Shown: piece by piece, positions 27,956 to 37,482 of the stretch
Numbering within the stretch: position 1 is the first letter of the stretch
Layout of the letters: every line of letters starts with the position of its first letter
Assembly (NCBI RefSeq): GCF_000723165.1
Contig: NZ_HG322949.1
Location: 5,185,052-5,249,051, forward strand
Direction: 5' to 3'
Length of the DNA: 64,000 nt
DNA from: Janthinobacterium agaricidamnosum NBRC 102515 = DSM 9628
GTDB lineage: Bacteria; Pseudomonadota; Gammaproteobacteria; Burkholderiales; Burkholderiaceae_D
Made by a program: the position numbers and the translations under genes
The notes under the pieces: generated by a model
Told to the model about the DNA's origin: nothing
The model's database searches: none
What the model saw: the letters and a program-made list of their open reading frames with translations, nothing else

Positions 27956-29758
27956 TTAAGCGACTTTCGGCTCGGCGCTGCGCAAGCGGATGTGCAATTC
28001 GCGCAGTTGCTTCTCATCCACTTCCGACGGCGCTTGTGTCAGCAAACACTGGGCGCGCTGGGTTTTCGGGAAGGCGATCACGTCGCGGATCGAATCGGAA
28101 CCGGTCATCATGGTCACGATACGGTCCAGGCCGAATGCCAGGCCGCCATGCGGAGGCGCACCGTATTGCAGCGCGTCGAGCAAGAAGCCGAATTTCAATT
28201 GCGCTTCTTCGGCGTCGATCTTCAAGGCGCGGAACACTTTGCTTTGCACTTCGGCGCGGTGGATACGGATCGAACCGCCGCCCAGTTCCCAGCCGTTCAA
28301 GACCATGTCGTAGGCCTTGGCGATGCAGGCGCCCGGATTGGTTTCCAGCATGTCTTCATGGCCGTCTTTCGGCGCCGTGAATGGATGGTGGGTCGCGGTC
28401 CAGCGGTCCGACTCTTCGTCGTAGTCGAACATCGGGAAGTCGACCACCCACAGTGGTTTCCAGGTGTCTTCGAACAGGCCGGCTTTCTTGCCGAAATCGC
28501 TGTGGCCGATCTTGACGCGCAGCGCGCCGATCGCGTCGTTGACGACCTTGGCCTTGTCGGCGCCAAAGAAGATCAAGTCGCCGTCCTGGGCGTTGGTCAG
28601 TTCGATGATTTGCGCCAGGGCGGCATCGTGCAAGTTCTTGACGATAGGCGATTGCAAGCCGTCGCGGCCTTTCGCTTTTTCATTGACCTTGATGTAGGCC
28701 AGGCCCTTGGCGCCGTAAATCGCGACGAATTGGGTGTATGCATCGATTTCCGAACGTGGCATCGCGCCGCCGCCCGGTACCAGCAAGCCGACCACGCGGC
28801 CGTTCGGCAGGTTCGCCGCGCCGGAGAAGACCTTGAAGTCGACATCTTTCATGACCTCGGTCAAGTCGGTGAACGCCATCTTGACGCGCATGTCCGGCTT
28901 GTCGGAACCGTATTTGCCCATCGCGGTCGCGTAATCCATCACCGGGAATGGGTTCGGCAGGCTGATGTCCAGCGTGTTCTTGAACACTTTGCGTATCATG
29001 TCTTCGAACAGGTCGCGGATTTCCTGTTCCGACAGGAACGAGGTTTCGCAATCGATCTGGGTGAATTCAGGCTGGCGGTCGGCGCGCAAGTCTTCGTCGC
29101 GGAAGCACTTGGTGATTTGGTAATAACGGTCGAAGTTGGCGACCATCAGCAATTGCTTGAACAATTGCGGCGATTGCGGCAGAGCAAAGAAGTTGCCCGC
29201 GTTCACGCGCGACGGCACCAGGTAATCGCGTGCGCCTTCCGGGGTCGACTTGGTCAGCATCGGGGTTTCGATGTCGATGAAGCCCAGTTCGTCCAGGTAC
29301 TTGCGCACTTCCATCGTCACCTTGTAACGCAGGCGCAGGTTGTTTTGCATTTGCGGACGGCGCAGGTCCAGCACGCGGTGCGTCAAGCGGGTGGTTTCCG
29401 ACAGGTTGTCGTCGTCCAGCTGGAACGGCGGGGTGACCGATGCGTTCAGCACTTCGAGCTGGCTGCACACGACTTCGATCTTGCCCGATTTCAAGTTGTT
29501 ATTGATGGTGCCGTCGATACGGTTAGTCACCACGCCGGTGACGCGCAGGCAGAATTCATTGCGCACGATTTCGGCGACTTTGAAGACTTCGGCTTGTTCC
29601 GGATTGCAAACGATCTGGACCAGGCCTTCGCGGTCGCGCAAGTCGATGAAAATCACACCGCCATGGTCGCGGCGGCGATGTACCCAGCCGCACAGGCTGA
29701 CGGTTTGTCCGAGCATGGCTTCAGTGACGAGGCCGCAGTATTGAGTACGCATTGACAT
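27956..29758 (-). CDS. aspS: Aspartyl-tRNA synthetase
   Basis: 600-residue class IIb synthetase. The N-terminal OB-fold anticodon domain ([20 protein letters not shown]), class II motif 2 region ([20 protein letters not shown]), the bacterial GAD insertion domain (about residues 300-410) and motif 3 ([15 protein letters not shown]) are all in place. Length is near E. coli AspRS (590). Start ATG 29758; Met3 is an alternative. Its stop codon is at the very edge of the inserted repeat element. Upstream on the same strand are DUF502 and fmdB genes, a conserved betaproteobacterial order. Confidence 0.97.
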   Translation of the reverse strand: MSMRTQYCGLVTEAMLGQTVSLCGWVHRRRDHGGVIFIDLRDREGLVQIVCNPEQAEVFKVAEIVRNEFCLRVTGVVTNRIDGTINNNLKSGKIEVVCSQLEVLNASVTPPFQLDDDNLSETTRLTHRVLDLRRPQMQNNLRLRYKVTMEVRKYLDELGFIDIETPMLTKSTPEGARDYLVPSRVNAGNFFALPQSPQLFKQLLMVANFDRYYQITKCFRDEDLRADRQPEFTQIDCETSFLSEQEIRDLFEDMIRKVFKNTLDISLPNPFPVMDYATAMGKYGSDKPDMRVKMAFTDLTEVMKDVDFKVFSGAANLPNGRVVGLLVPGGGAMPRSEIDAYTQFVAIYGAKGLAYIKVNEKAKGRDGLQSPIVKNLHDAALAQIIELTNAQDGDLIFFGADKAKVVNDAIGALRVKIGHSDFGKKAGLFEDTWKPLWVVDFPMFDYDEESDRWTATHHPFTAPKDGHEDMLETNPGACIAKAYDMVLNGWELGGGSIRIHRAEVQSKVFRALKIDAEEAQLKFGFLLDALQYGAPPHGGLAFGLDRIVTMMTGSDSIRDVIAFPKTQRAQCLLTQAPSEVDEKQLRELHIRLRSAEPKVA

Positions 29759-29834
29759 AAATTTCTCAGTCCAGGTTAAATTAGCTAACTATTGTTCAAT
29801 CCGGCCACGCCCCTGTCGCCAGGGGCGCGCGCCC

Positions 29835-30443
29835 TTATTCTTTGGCGGCCGGCGCCAGTTCGGGCGCCACCACGCCCATCGAGACGATGTACTTCAGCGC
29901 CGCGTCGACGCTCATGTCGAGCTCGACGACATCGCTGCGCGCCATCATCAGGAAGAACCCCGACGTCGGGTTCGGCGTGGTCGGCACATACACACTGACA
30001 AACTCGCCGACCAGGTGGTTCTTCACATCGCCGCCCGGCACGCCGGTCAAAAACGCGATGGTCCAGGAATTCTGGTGCGGATACGGCACCAGCACTGCCT
30101 TACGAAAAGCATTTCCGGACGATGAAAACAAGGTGTCCGACACTTGCTTGACGCTGGAATACAGCGAATTCACCACCGGTATGCGCTGCAACAACTTTTC
30201 CCACAGCTTCACAATGTAATTGCCGACCAGGTTATTGGTCAGCAAACCGGTCACGAACACAATCACTACCGTCAGTATCGTGCCCAGGCCGGGAATGTCA
30301 AAACCGAATAGCGTCTTCGGCTGCCAGCGTTGCGGCACAAACAGCAGCGACTGGTCCATGATGCTGATCACCAGGTTCAACACCCACAGCGTGATGGCCA
30401 GGGGAACCAGAATCAGCAAGCCGGTAATGAAATATTTACGCAT
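29835..30443 (-). CDS. DUF502 membrane protein
   Basis: 202-residue inner-membrane protein with two hydrophobic segments: FITGLLILVPLAITLWVLNL (residues about 4-23) and a second at about 52-73 (GTILTVVIVFVTGLLTNNLV). DUF502 marks are QRIPVVNSLYSSVKQVSDTL, FRKAVLVPYP and VYVPTTPNPTSGFFLMM. The biochemical role is unknown. Located 42 bp after fmdB and 76 bp before aspS in the same direction. Confidence 0.9.
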   Translation of the reverse strand: MRKYFITGLLILVPLAITLWVLNLVISIMDQSLLFVPQRWQPKTLFGFDIPGLGTILTVVIVFVTGLLTNNLVGNYIVKLWEKLLQRIPVVNSLYSSVKQVSDTLFSSSGNAFRKAVLVPYPHQNSWTIAFLTGVPGGDVKNHLVGEFVSVYVPTTPNPTSGFFLMMARSDVVELDMSVDAALKYIVSMGVVAPELAPAAKE

Positions 30444-30485
30444 TGATCTCTTTGTTATGGGCGTCGGAAAATGCCGGCGCCTTCC

Positions 30486-30785
30486 TCAGTCGGCCTTCGC
30501 TGGCACGGCCGGCGCGCTGGCAGGCGCGCTGTCGGCGGCCGGCGCGGCAGGCTTGGCGGCCGTGTCGGCAGGCCCGCTCGGCACCACCGTGGACGGCGCG
30601 GTACCGCCGCGGAAATCGGTGGCGTACCAGCCGGTACCCTTCAACTGGAAACCGGCAGCGGTCAATTGTTTCTTGAAAGTCGGTTTGCCGCAGGACAGGC
30701 ACACCGTCAGCACTGGATCGGAAATCTTTTGCAAGACATCCTTGGCAAAACCACAATCATCACAGCGGTAAGCGTAAATCGGCAT
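30486..30785 (-). CDS. FmdB-family zinc-ribbon protein
   Basis: 99-residue protein with the FmdB regulator-type ribbon at the N-terminus: MPIYAYRCDDCGFAKDVLQK and a second pair CLSCGKP (CxxC twice, residues about 8-36), then FKKQLTAAGFQLKGTGWYATDF. The remaining 40 residues are low-complexity Ala/Pro/Ser. Start ATG 30785 fits the family MPxYxYxC opening; a GTG one codon upstream is unlikely. First gene of the fmdB-DUF502-aspS group. Confidence 0.9.
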   Translation of the reverse strand: MPIYAYRCDDCGFAKDVLQKISDPVLTVCLSCGKPTFKKQLTAAGFQLKGTGWYATDFRGGTAPSTVVPSGPADTAAKPAAPAADSAPASAPAVPAKAD

Positions 30786-31046
30786 CACAACTCCGCAAAA
30801 ATCATCAAAAACCCTGAATTATAAAGCTTTTTACGCGGGCTTACGGATTTCAGTGCCGCCGCCAGCCGGCAGCGCGACAAAAATCTGCGCCGCGACACGG
30901 CCGGCCCGCCCCCTTCCCCTGACTTTAATAAATAAATATGATTTCCCATATTGAAAATTGCTATTTTAAATATATTTAATTACAATATAATTTAATAACA
31001 AAATGCAATGCAAACAATGTAAGCCATCTACATCATCGAGGATCCC

Positions 31047-31661
31047 ATGAAAAAAATCGCACTCGCAGCCCTGTTTTGCACCGTTTTCCATCCGGCAGTC
31101 GCGGCCACCGTCAGCCTGACGGAAAATTTTGACGACCTGAACGGCTGGACCCCGGCCAGCCATGGATCGTATGCCCATGTCATCGCCGACCCTACCGGCG
31201 GCAGCGGCAACGTGCTCGCCTTTGCAAGCGGTAATTCAGCCGGCGATATCTTCAGCCTGGGTACTTTTACTAGCGGTTATATCAATTTCGATTACTTTGG
31301 CGCAGCGGCGCTGGGCAGCAGCGGCGGCGGTTTTGTCGGCATCAGCGCCGGATTGCCCGGCACCCATCAATGGCTGGCGGGCAGCAGCCCTCACAACGGC
31401 ACGCCCATGTCGCTGGTTAATAATGGCACATGGAATCACTATAGCATCGCCTTCAATGCCGCCAATGTCGGTGCCGGCGCAGCGCACCTGATGCTGGAAC
31501 AATTCAGCACCAACATTCCCAACCAGGCGTATTTCAGGAACTTGACGGTGTCGGACACGCCGCTGGCCGCCGTGCCGGAACCTGAAACTTATGCGATGCT
31601 GCTGGCAGGTTTGGGCTTGATCGGTTTTAGCCTGCGCCGCCGTCAAGCAGCCGCGCGCTAA
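31047..31661 (+). CDS. PEP-CTERM sorting-domain surface protein
   Basis: 204-residue secreted protein. An N-terminal signal peptide (KKIALAALFCTVFHPAVAA) leads to a beta-rich body with TENFDDLNGWTPASHGSY and a laminin-G or choice-of-anchor-like pattern. The C-terminal anchor is AAVPEPETYAMLLAGLGLIG, continuing FSLRRRQ: VPEP motif, hydrophobic helix, basic tail. Exosortase (EpsH-type) should cut at the PEP motif. No exosortase or polysaccharide genes are nearby. GAGGA lies 7 nt before the start and the 80 bp upstream is strongly AT-rich. Its 3' end overlaps the convergent methyltransferase gene by 35 nt. Confidence 0.9.
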   Translation: MKKIALAALFCTVFHPAVAATVSLTENFDDLNGWTPASHGSYAHVIADPTGGSGNVLAFASGNSAGDIFSLGTFTSGYINFDYFGAAALGSSGGGFVGISAGLPGTHQWLAGSSPHNGTPMSLVNNGTWNHYSIAFNAANVGAGAAHLMLEQFSTNIPNQAYFRNLTVSDTPLAAVPEPETYAMLLAGLGLIGFSLRRRQAAAR

Positions 31662-32265
31662 CGGCATGCTGGCGGCGGCGCCAGATCATCCAGCGCTCCT
31701 TGCCGGCGAACACCGGGATCGAATCGTCGGCCGGCTGGTCGGCGATACACTCGAAGTCAGTCTGCAATAAACTGTCGAGTTGCGCGCGCTCGATGCCGAA
31801 TGGCGGCCCTTTGATTGCCTGATCGAAAAAGAAATAACCGGCCAACAAGGCGCCGGGGGCCAGCAATTGCGCCCAGCGCGCCGCCACCTTGGGCCACATG
31901 GCGCGCGGCATGGCGCACAGGAACGCCCGCTCGTAAATCAGGTCCAGCGGCCGGGCCGGCTCAAAGGCGAAGAAGTCCGCTTCCAGCACCCGCCCGCCCC
32001 ACTGGCCGGCGGCCGCGCGCGCGGCACTGACCGCCGCCGGCGCAAAATCGATGGCGGTGGCATCCCAGCCGGCATTCGACATGAAAGCCAGCTCGTACGC
32101 CGAACCGCAGCCGGGAATCAGGCAACGCTGCGCTGTGCCGGACGCTTGCACAAACCGGCGCAACGCAGCCGGTACGCCGCCATGGTCCCACGGCATGAAA
32201 TGGCGCTTAAAACGCTCATCCCAAAAACCGGGAGACAAGGGATCGCGCTGTTCGAACTTGCCCAT
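31627..32265 (-). CDS. Thiopurine S-methyltransferase-like SAM-dependent methyltransferase
   Basis: 212-residue TPMT-family enzyme: FWDERFKRHFMPWDHGGVP, the SAM motif CLIPGCGSAYELAFMSNAGW, ATAIDFAPAAV, LDLIYERAFLCAMPRAMWP and YFFFDQAIKGPPFGI. The substrate may be a thiol, selenium or tellurium compound; it cannot be fixed from sequence. Lies 15 bp upstream of the ubiB stop region on the same strand and overlaps convergently with the PEP-CTERM gene. Confidence 0.87.
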   Translation of the reverse strand: MGKFEQRDPLSPGFWDERFKRHFMPWDHGGVPAALRRFVQASGTAQRCLIPGCGSAYELAFMSNAGWDATAIDFAPAAVSAARAAAGQWGGRVLEADFFAFEPARPLDLIYERAFLCAMPRAMWPKVAARWAQLLAPGALLAGYFFFDQAIKGPPFGIERAQLDSLLQTDFECIADQPADDSIPVFAGKERWMIWRRRQHAVSARLLDGGAG

Positions 32266-32280
32266 GTGACCGGTCCCAGT

Positions 32281-33849
32281 TTACAACAGGCTATGCCAGC
32301 GCATCAGCAATTGGAAACCCAGCGCGCCTATCGTGAACGCGCCGACAAAATATACGACAAAGCTGAGCAGGCGATTGGTATGCTGCTGTTCCGCAATCAA
32401 GCTTTTCAGCAATTCGGCGTCGTTGCCGAGCGCTTCGCCGGACACGCTCAAGGCGCGGTGCACCAGCCGCGGCAATTGCGGGAAGATGTGCGCATACCGC
32501 GGCGCTTCCGCCTTCAGCCGTTCCATCAAGCCTTGAAAACCAACCTGGTCGGACATCCAGTTTTCCAGGTAGGGCTTGGCGGTTTTCCACAAATCCAGGT
32601 CGGGATCGAGCTGGCGCCCCAGCCCTTCGATATTGAGCAAGGTTTTTTGCAGCAATACCAGTTGCGGCTGGACTTCGACATTAAAGCGGCGCGAGGTCTG
32701 GAACAGCCGCAGCAGGATCTGGCCGAACGAAATATCTTTCAGCGGCCGGTCGAAAATCGGTTCGCAGCAGGCGCGCACCGCCGCTTCCAGTTCATCGACG
32801 CGGGTTTCCTTCGGCGCCCAGCCCGATTCGATGTGCGCCTCGGCAACGCGTTTGTAATCGCGGCGGAAGAACGCCAGGAAGTTTTGCGACAGATAATCCT
32901 TGTCGAAATCGTTCAGCGTGCCGACGATGCCGAAATCGAGGGCGATATAACGGCCAAACGATTCCGGCGCGACCGATACCAGGATATTGCCCGGATGCAT
33001 ATCCGCATGGAAAAAACCATCGCGGAACACTTGGGTAAAGAAAATCTCCACGCCATCGCTGGACAGTTTTTTCAAGTCCACGCCAGCCGCTTCCAGGCGG
33101 TCGATTTGCGACACCGGGATGCCATACATGCGTTCCATCACGATCACGCTGCTGGAGCAATAATCCCAATGCATTTCCGGTACCAGCAGCAATTTGGAAT
33201 GGGCGAAATTGCGCCGCAACTGGCTGGCGTTGGCCGCCTCGCGCATCAGATCTAATTCGTCGTGCAAGTATTTATCGAACTCGCCGACCACTTCCTTCGG
33301 CTTCAAGCGCTTGCTGTCGGCCCAGATGCGGCCGATCCACTCAGCCGCGATATGCATCAGCGCAACGTCTTCATCGATCAGCTTTTTCATGCCGGGGCGT
33401 AACACCTTGACGGCGACTTCCTTGCCATTTTTTAAGGTCGCAAAATGCACCTGGGCAATCGACGCCGACGCCACCGGCACCCGCTCGAAGTTGGCAAACA
33501 GTTGGTCGGGATGGGCGCCCAGCGACCTGGTGATTTGCGCCACCGCCAGGTCGGAATCGAAGGGCGGCACGCGGTCTTGCAGGCGCGCCAGTTCATCGGC
33601 CAGGTCGGGCGGCATCAAGTCGCGGCGGGTCGACAGCACCTGGCCGAACTTGACGAAAATCGGGCCCAGCTCTTCCAGCGCCATGCGCATCCGTTCGCCG
33701 CGCGGCGCGGACAGGTCGCGCCAGAAAATCATGGTATCGATCAGCTTGGCGGTACGCGGCACTTTCAAGCCGGAAATGGCAATTTCATCGAGGCCGTACT
33801 TGATCGACACCCGCAGGATTTTGAGCAGCCGTAAGAATTTCAATATCAT
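32281..33849 (-). CDS. ubiB: UbiB, ABC1/ADCK-like atypical kinase for ubiquinone synthesis
   Basis: 522-residue membrane-associated ATPase/kinase-like protein of aerobic ubiquinone synthesis. KxGQ motif: [23 protein letters not shown] site: [20 protein letters not shown] with AVKVLRPG; catalytic loop [15 protein letters not shown] and [13 protein letters not shown]-terminal transmembrane hairpin ([19 protein letters not shown]) is present. ATG overlaps the ubiJ stop (ATGA), so UbiJ and UbiB are cotranslated. Confidence 0.96.
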   Translation of the reverse strand: MILKFLRLLKILRVSIKYGLDEIAISGLKVPRTAKLIDTMIFWRDLSAPRGERMRMALEELGPIFVKFGQVLSTRRDLMPPDLADELARLQDRVPPFDSDLAVAQITRSLGAHPDQLFANFERVPVASASIAQVHFATLKNGKEVAVKVLRPGMKKLIDEDVALMHIAAEWIGRIWADSKRLKPKEVVGEFDKYLHDELDLMREAANASQLRRNFAHSKLLLVPEMHWDYCSSSVIVMERMYGIPVSQIDRLEAAGVDLKKLSSDGVEIFFTQVFRDGFFHADMHPGNILVSVAPESFGRYIALDFGIVGTLNDFDKDYLSQNFLAFFRRDYKRVAEAHIESGWAPKETRVDELEAAVRACCEPIFDRPLKDISFGQILLRLFQTSRRFNVEVQPQLVLLQKTLLNIEGLGRQLDPDLDLWKTAKPYLENWMSDQVGFQGLMERLKAEAPRYAHIFPQLPRLVHRALSVSGEALGNDAELLKSLIAEQQHTNRLLSFVVYFVGAFTIGALGFQLLMRWHSLL

Positions 33850-34508
33850 TTATGATCCAGTGAGGGTGTCTGCCCTTGCGGCGCGGCGCCCGCTGCCGCT
33901 TGTAACGCCAGGTTTTTTTCCAGCTTTTCGATGCGCTTGCTGATCCGCTCGACATCGTCGCGCAAGCGCACCACGTCGCTTGATAAGGCATCGACGGCGG
34001 CCGGACGCACCAGCAATGGTTGTTCTTCCAGGAAATATTCGGCGACGTTTTCCGCCAGTTTTTGCTGGCCGGTGCGCACCGCCGCGACGGCGGCCCTGGC
34101 GCCGGACACCATGCGCGTCGCGGCAATCGGCCCGAACAGCTTTTCCAGGTCGTACTCGGCTTCCCAGCGCAAGCTTTTGCTCAATTGCGAAATCGTATTG
34201 GCGAATTCGGCGTCGCCTTCAATCTTGACGTAGGAAAAGGCCCGCTCGCGGTTGTGCAGAATCAGCGGCAAGTCGGACCATTTGACCCGTATCGTCACTT
34301 GCGCCGGCGCATCGGCCGGGCCAGCCTCGACATAACCGTCGGCGCCGACGCGCAGACGCAGCACCAGCGCGCCGGTATCGATGCAGGCCAGCTTGCCGCC
34401 ATGTAAGGCGAGTTGTTGCCGCGCCCACGGCTCTTGTCCCAGCAAATGGTTGATGGAAGCAATAGCCGGCGTCATATACGATGGAAGGGAGATAGGCATA
34501 AAAAGCAT
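33846..34508 (-). CDS. ubiJ: UbiJ, SCP2-domain ubiquinone accessory factor
   Basis: 220-residue cytosolic protein that with UbiK binds ubiquinone intermediates in the Ubi complex. SCP2-like lipid-binding part at the N-terminus ([53 protein letters not shown]). The C-terminal coiled coil is [20 protein letters not shown]. Three starts are possible (34508, 34499, 34475); none has a strong ribosome site, and Met12 ([12 protein letters not shown]) best fits the family. A terminator stands between it and the Tim44-domain gene, so ubiJB may have its own promoter. Confidence 0.9.
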   Translation of the reverse strand: MLFMPISLPSYMTPAIASINHLLGQEPWARQQLALHGGKLACIDTGALVLRLRVGADGYVEAGPADAPAQVTIRVKWSDLPLILHNRERAFSYVKIEGDAEFANTISQLSKSLRWEAEYDLEKLFGPIAATRMVSGARAAVAAVRTGQQKLAENVAEYFLEEQPLLVRPAAVDALSSDVVRLRDDVERISKRIEKLEKNLALQAAAGAAPQGQTPSLDHK

Positions 34509-34540
34509 TCAATCTGCGCAAAACGGCGCCCTACAAAATA

Positions 34541-34569
34541 AAACCGCCCGGAAAAAGCGCGGGCGGTTT
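34541..34569 (-). terminator. Rho-independent terminator after the Tim44-domain gene
   Basis: Stem AAACCGCCCG / CGGGCGGTTT (10 bp perfect, 9-nt loop) followed on the minus strand by TTTTATTTT. It separates ubiE/Tim44 from ubiJ/ubiB. Confidence 0.85.
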
Positions 34570-34642
34570 CGATCTTACCAGCTTGCCGGGCAATCGCGCG
34601 GCAAGCTCATGAAATTAGTGCGCTGGCACTCTGCACTCTTCA

Positions 34643-35605
34643 TCAAGCCAGTTGCTGTATCCCCGCCAGCACCCAGCCGGTATTGCCGGAAAGCGGCTTC
34701 GACATATTCCACACTTCCGAGAACGGTTCCGGCGCCGCGTTCGGCGCGGAACGGATCTGGCCGGTGAACTTGACGCTGGCCAGGTAGTCGGTGGCGCCCG
34801 TTTCGATGCCCAGCAATTCGGCGTCGATCGTCACGACATCGGTGAAATCGGTGTTGGCGCCGCGTTCCTGGATTTGCATTTTCAGCTCGGCATACACTTC
34901 CGGCGTCGTAAATTCGCGGATATCGTTGACGTCGGCCTTGTCCCACGCCGCTTGCAGGCGGATGAAGTTGGACTTGGCATGGCGCAAGAACGCCACGCTA
35001 TCGAAGTCGGCCGGCACGCCCCACTGGGCGTTCGCGGCAGGCTTGTCCAAAGTCACGCCGGAAGTTGACGCGGCCGGCTGGAACGCCTGTGGCTGCAGGC
35101 GCGAACCGATTTCCGGAACATTGCTGGAATTGCCATAATTTCCTGCGCCTTGCGGCTGCGGGTTATTGCCGCCAAAACCGGAAAATGGCGTGCTATTGCC
35201 ACTATTAGCAGCCGCTTTGCCGCGCACCAGGCGATAGATGAAGAAAGCGGCCAGCGCCAGCAAGGCGATCATCAGCAGCGAGCCGATCATGCTGGCAAAG
35301 GCGCCGCCCAGACCGAAATGCGACAGCAGCGCGCCCAGGCCCAGGCCCAGCAAGGCGCCGCCAAGGATGCCTTTCCAGCGGCTAGGCGCTTTGGGCGCGG
35401 CAGCCGGCGCAGGCGCCGGTGCTGGAGCGGGTTGGGCCTGGCGTGGCGCCGGCGCGGGCGCCGGCGCGTGTGGCTGGCGGCTGACGTTTTGCGACTGGCG
35501 GCCGAACGAACCGCCGCCGCCGACGCGCCGCGCGGATGCCTCGCTCAACATGGACATGGTCGTCACCGCCAGCATCAGGCACACCAAAAATTTCTTCATC
35601 TTCAT
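34643..35605 (-). CDS. Tim44-like domain membrane protein
   Basis: 320-residue protein. Signal-like N-terminus (KKFLVCLMLAVTTMSMLSEA), a Gly/Gln and Ala/Pro-rich linker (about 30-75), a two-part hydrophobic region (GILGGALLGLGLGALLSHFG and SMIGSLLMIALLALAAFFIY, about 85-125), then the Tim44 domain (FLRHAKSNFIRLQAAWDKAD, EFTTPEVYAELKMQIQERG, VTIDAELLGIETGATDYLAS). Function in bacteria is unclear. Start 35605 is preceded by GGAGACGAA. Only 8 bp behind ubiE, so cotranscribed with it. Confidence 0.88.
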   Translation of the reverse strand: MKMKKFLVCLMLAVTTMSMLSEASARRVGGGGSFGRQSQNVSRQPHAPAPAPAPRQAQPAPAPAPAPAAAPKAPSRWKGILGGALLGLGLGALLSHFGLGGAFASMIGSLLMIALLALAAFFIYRLVRGKAAANSGNSTPFSGFGGNNPQPQGAGNYGNSSNVPEIGSRLQPQAFQPAASTSGVTLDKPAANAQWGVPADFDSVAFLRHAKSNFIRLQAAWDKADVNDIREFTTPEVYAELKMQIQERGANTDFTDVVTIDAELLGIETGATDYLASVKFTGQIRSAPNAAPEPFSEVWNMSKPLSGNTGWVLAGIQQLA

Positions 35606-35613
35606 TTCGTCTC

Positions 35614-36348
35614 CTACATTTTGATGCCAGTATGCAAAGCGGCCACACCAGCGGTCAAATTAAAATACTGGACCCTTTCGAGGCCCGCGTCTTGCATCAT
35701 CGATTTCAGGGTTTCCTGATCGGGGTGCATACGGATCGACTCGGCCAGATAGCGGTAACTATCGGCATCGCCGGCGACTTTCTGGCCCAGCCACGGCAAT
35801 ACCGAGAACGAATACAAATCGTACGGTTTTTGCAGCGGCTTGGCCACTTTCGAGAATTCCAGTACCAGCAACTTGCCGCCGGGTTTCAGCACGCGGCGCA
35901 TTTCCGCCAGCGCCTGGTCCTTGTGCGTCATATTACGCAAGCCGAACGCCACGCTGACACGGTCGAAATAGTTATCAGGAAAAGGTAATTTTTCAGCATC
36001 ACACAGCAAGGTTGGGGTCAATAAGCCACGATTCAAGAGGCGATCGCGGCCAACGCGCAACATCGACTCGTTAATATCGGTCAACCAGACCTCGCCGGTC
36101 GGGCCGGCCTGCCTGGCGAATACCTTGGCCAGGTCGCCGGTGCCGCCGGCGATATCGAGCACCTTGAAGCCCGGACGCACCGCGGCGTTGGCGATGGTGA
36201 AGGTTTTCCACAGACGGTGCAAACCGGCCGACATGAAGTCGTTCATCACGTCGTACTTGGCGGCGACGGAGTGAAACACCTTGGCGACTTCGCGCACTTT
36301 GTCGTCTTCTGAAACTGTTTTGTAACCGAAATGAGTGGTATTGGTCAT
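35614..36348 (-). CDS. ubiE: UbiE, demethylmenaquinone/2-polyprenyl-6-methoxybenzoquinol methyltransferase
   Basis: 244-residue SAM-dependent C-methyltransferase of quinone synthesis. [44 protein letters not shown] and the SAM site [18 protein letters not shown] are diagnostic, with [20 protein letters not shown] and [13 protein letters not shown] later. Start at ATG 36348 (MTNTTHFG); a frame opening 12 codons earlier has no family support. A repeat element lies in the 240-bp gap upstream. Confidence 0.96.
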   Translation of the reverse strand: MTNTTHFGYKTVSEDDKVREVAKVFHSVAAKYDVMNDFMSAGLHRLWKTFTIANAAVRPGFKVLDIAGGTGDLAKVFARQAGPTGEVWLTDINESMLRVGRDRLLNRGLLTPTLLCDAEKLPFPDNYFDRVSVAFGLRNMTHKDQALAEMRRVLKPGGKLLVLEFSKVAKPLQKPYDLYSFSVLPWLGQKVAGDADSYRYLAESIRMHPDQETLKSMMQDAGLERVQYFNLTAGVAALHTGIKM

Positions 36349-36399
36349 GATAAGCAGCCTGATTGATCTGGCTGCATTATACAAGCGGGCCGGTTCTTT

Positions 36400-36541
36400 T
36401 GAGCGTCTTGTTCTGGCCGCGCATCAGGAGCGCGGACCAGGCGTGAGGAGGAAGCGTGGCGAGCCACGCGACGACGATCAACGCAGTCCCCGTTCCTGAG
36501 GAGCGCCAGAACAGGGCGTATTCATCTACTGGGATAGGCTC
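36400..36541. mobile_element. MITE-like repeat, copy lacking one terminal repeat
   Basis: 142 bp that match the element at 27798-27955 in reverse orientation with only two substitutions seen by eye. The left 16-bp terminal repeat is missing (the sequence starts directly at TGAGCGTCTTG), while the right end CTACTGGGATAGGCTC is intact and followed by TTA. It lies between the DUF971 gene and ubiE, read on the minus strand. It is probably immobile because of the lost end. Confidence 0.8.
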
Positions 36542-36588
36542 TTAGCCGAACCGGAGCAAATAACTAGCCTGTTTTCAGGCAGCTTTGA

Positions 36589-37026
36589 TCAATGCTGATG
36601 CCCGCAGCCATGCCCGGAAGACGCCGCCACCTGCACCGCCGCGCTGCTTTCGCGGCCGCTATCGCCAGGGTAGCCGGCCGCGTGCAGGCTGTGCACGTAG
36701 TCCAGCCACAGCTGGTCTTGCTCGGCGCCCAGCCGGTACAGGTATTCCCAGGTGTACAAGCCGGTATTGTGGCCATCGCTGAAGGTCGGCTGCACCGCGT
36801 AGTTGCCGACCGGCTCCAGGCCGGCCAGGCCGACTTCGCGCTTGCCTAATTGCAGCACTTCCTGGCCCTTGCCATGGCCGCGCACTTCGGCCGATGGCGA
36901 ATACACGCGCAGCAGTTCGAACGGCAGCGAAAAAGTCGCGCCATCGTCGAACGCCACTTCCAGCACGCGTGATTTGTTGTGGATCGTCAAGCCGGTCGGC
37001 TGGGGAGTTGGTTTGCTTGCAGTCAT
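36589..37026 (-). CDS. DUF971 protein
   Basis: 145-residue cytosolic protein of the DUF971/GBBH-like N-terminal fold: LTIHNKSRVLEVAFDDGATF, LPFELLRVYSPSAEVRGHG, VGNYAVQPTFSDGHNTGLYT and WEYLYRLG. The tail is Ala/Ser-rich and ends in HGCGHQH, a possible metal-binding end. The DUF971 gene regularly precedes ubiE in betaproteobacteria, as here, and related domains bind iron-sulfur carrier partners; function unproven. Confidence 0.88.
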   Translation of the reverse strand: MTASKPTPQPTGLTIHNKSRVLEVAFDDGATFSLPFELLRVYSPSAEVRGHGKGQEVLQLGKREVGLAGLEPVGNYAVQPTFSDGHNTGLYTWEYLYRLGAEQDQLWLDYVHSLHAAGYPGDSGRESSAAVQVAASSGHGCGHQH

Positions 37027-37038
37027 GATTTTTTCTTT

Positions 37039-37482
37039 TCAGGCAGACAGACGCTGGCGGATCGCGGCCCGCAATTGCGGCACCAGCGCGCGGCGCGCGG
37101 CCAGCACGTCTGGCGGCGTTGCACGCTGCACCGGCGCCCAGCTTGGATACGGGAAATGCGCATCGTCACGATAACGCGGTATCACATGCCAATGCACGTG
37201 TGGCGTCATGTTACCAAAACTGGCGAGATTGATTTTTTCCGGCAGCATGATGTCGCGCTGGGCCAGTTCGACTTGCCACACCACGTCCATCACGTAGTTG
37301 CGTTCGCCAGCCGTCAAGTCGGTCATTTCCTTGACGTGCTTATTCCACACCACCCGGCAAAAACCGGGATAGGCGGCATCGTCGACCAGCACCACCGACA
37401 ATTTTTCGCTGCGCCAGATCAAGGCCGGGCCATCTTTCGCCAGGCCGGCCAGCAGCGTGCACAAATCACAAGAGTCGCTCAT
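37039..37482 (-). CDS. HIT-family hydrolase
   Basis: 147-residue histidine-triad protein. HIT motif [16 protein letters not shown] (HxHxH, about residues 100-105), with [20 protein letters not shown] upstream. The N-terminal SCDLCTLL has two cysteines typical of zinc-binding HIT proteins. It probably hydrolyses nucleotide phosphoramidates or dinucleotides. ATG overlaps the stop of the large dehydrogenase gene. Confidence 0.9.
   Translation of the reverse strand: MSDSCDLCTLLAGLAKDGPALIWRSEKLSVVLVDDAAYPGFCRVVWNKHVKEMTDLTAGERNYVMDVVWQVELAQRDIMLPEKINLASFGNMTPHVHWHVIPRYRDDAHFPYPSWAPVQRATPPDVLAARRALVPQLRAAIRQRLSA

Noticed and set aside
27872..29755. 627-residue open frame on the plus strand
   Set aside because: Antisense to aspS; composition typical of a shadow frame.
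35390..35470. GGCGCCGG-type tandem repeats
   Set aside because: They encode the Pro/Ala linker of the Tim44-domain protein; ordinary low-complexity coding DNA.
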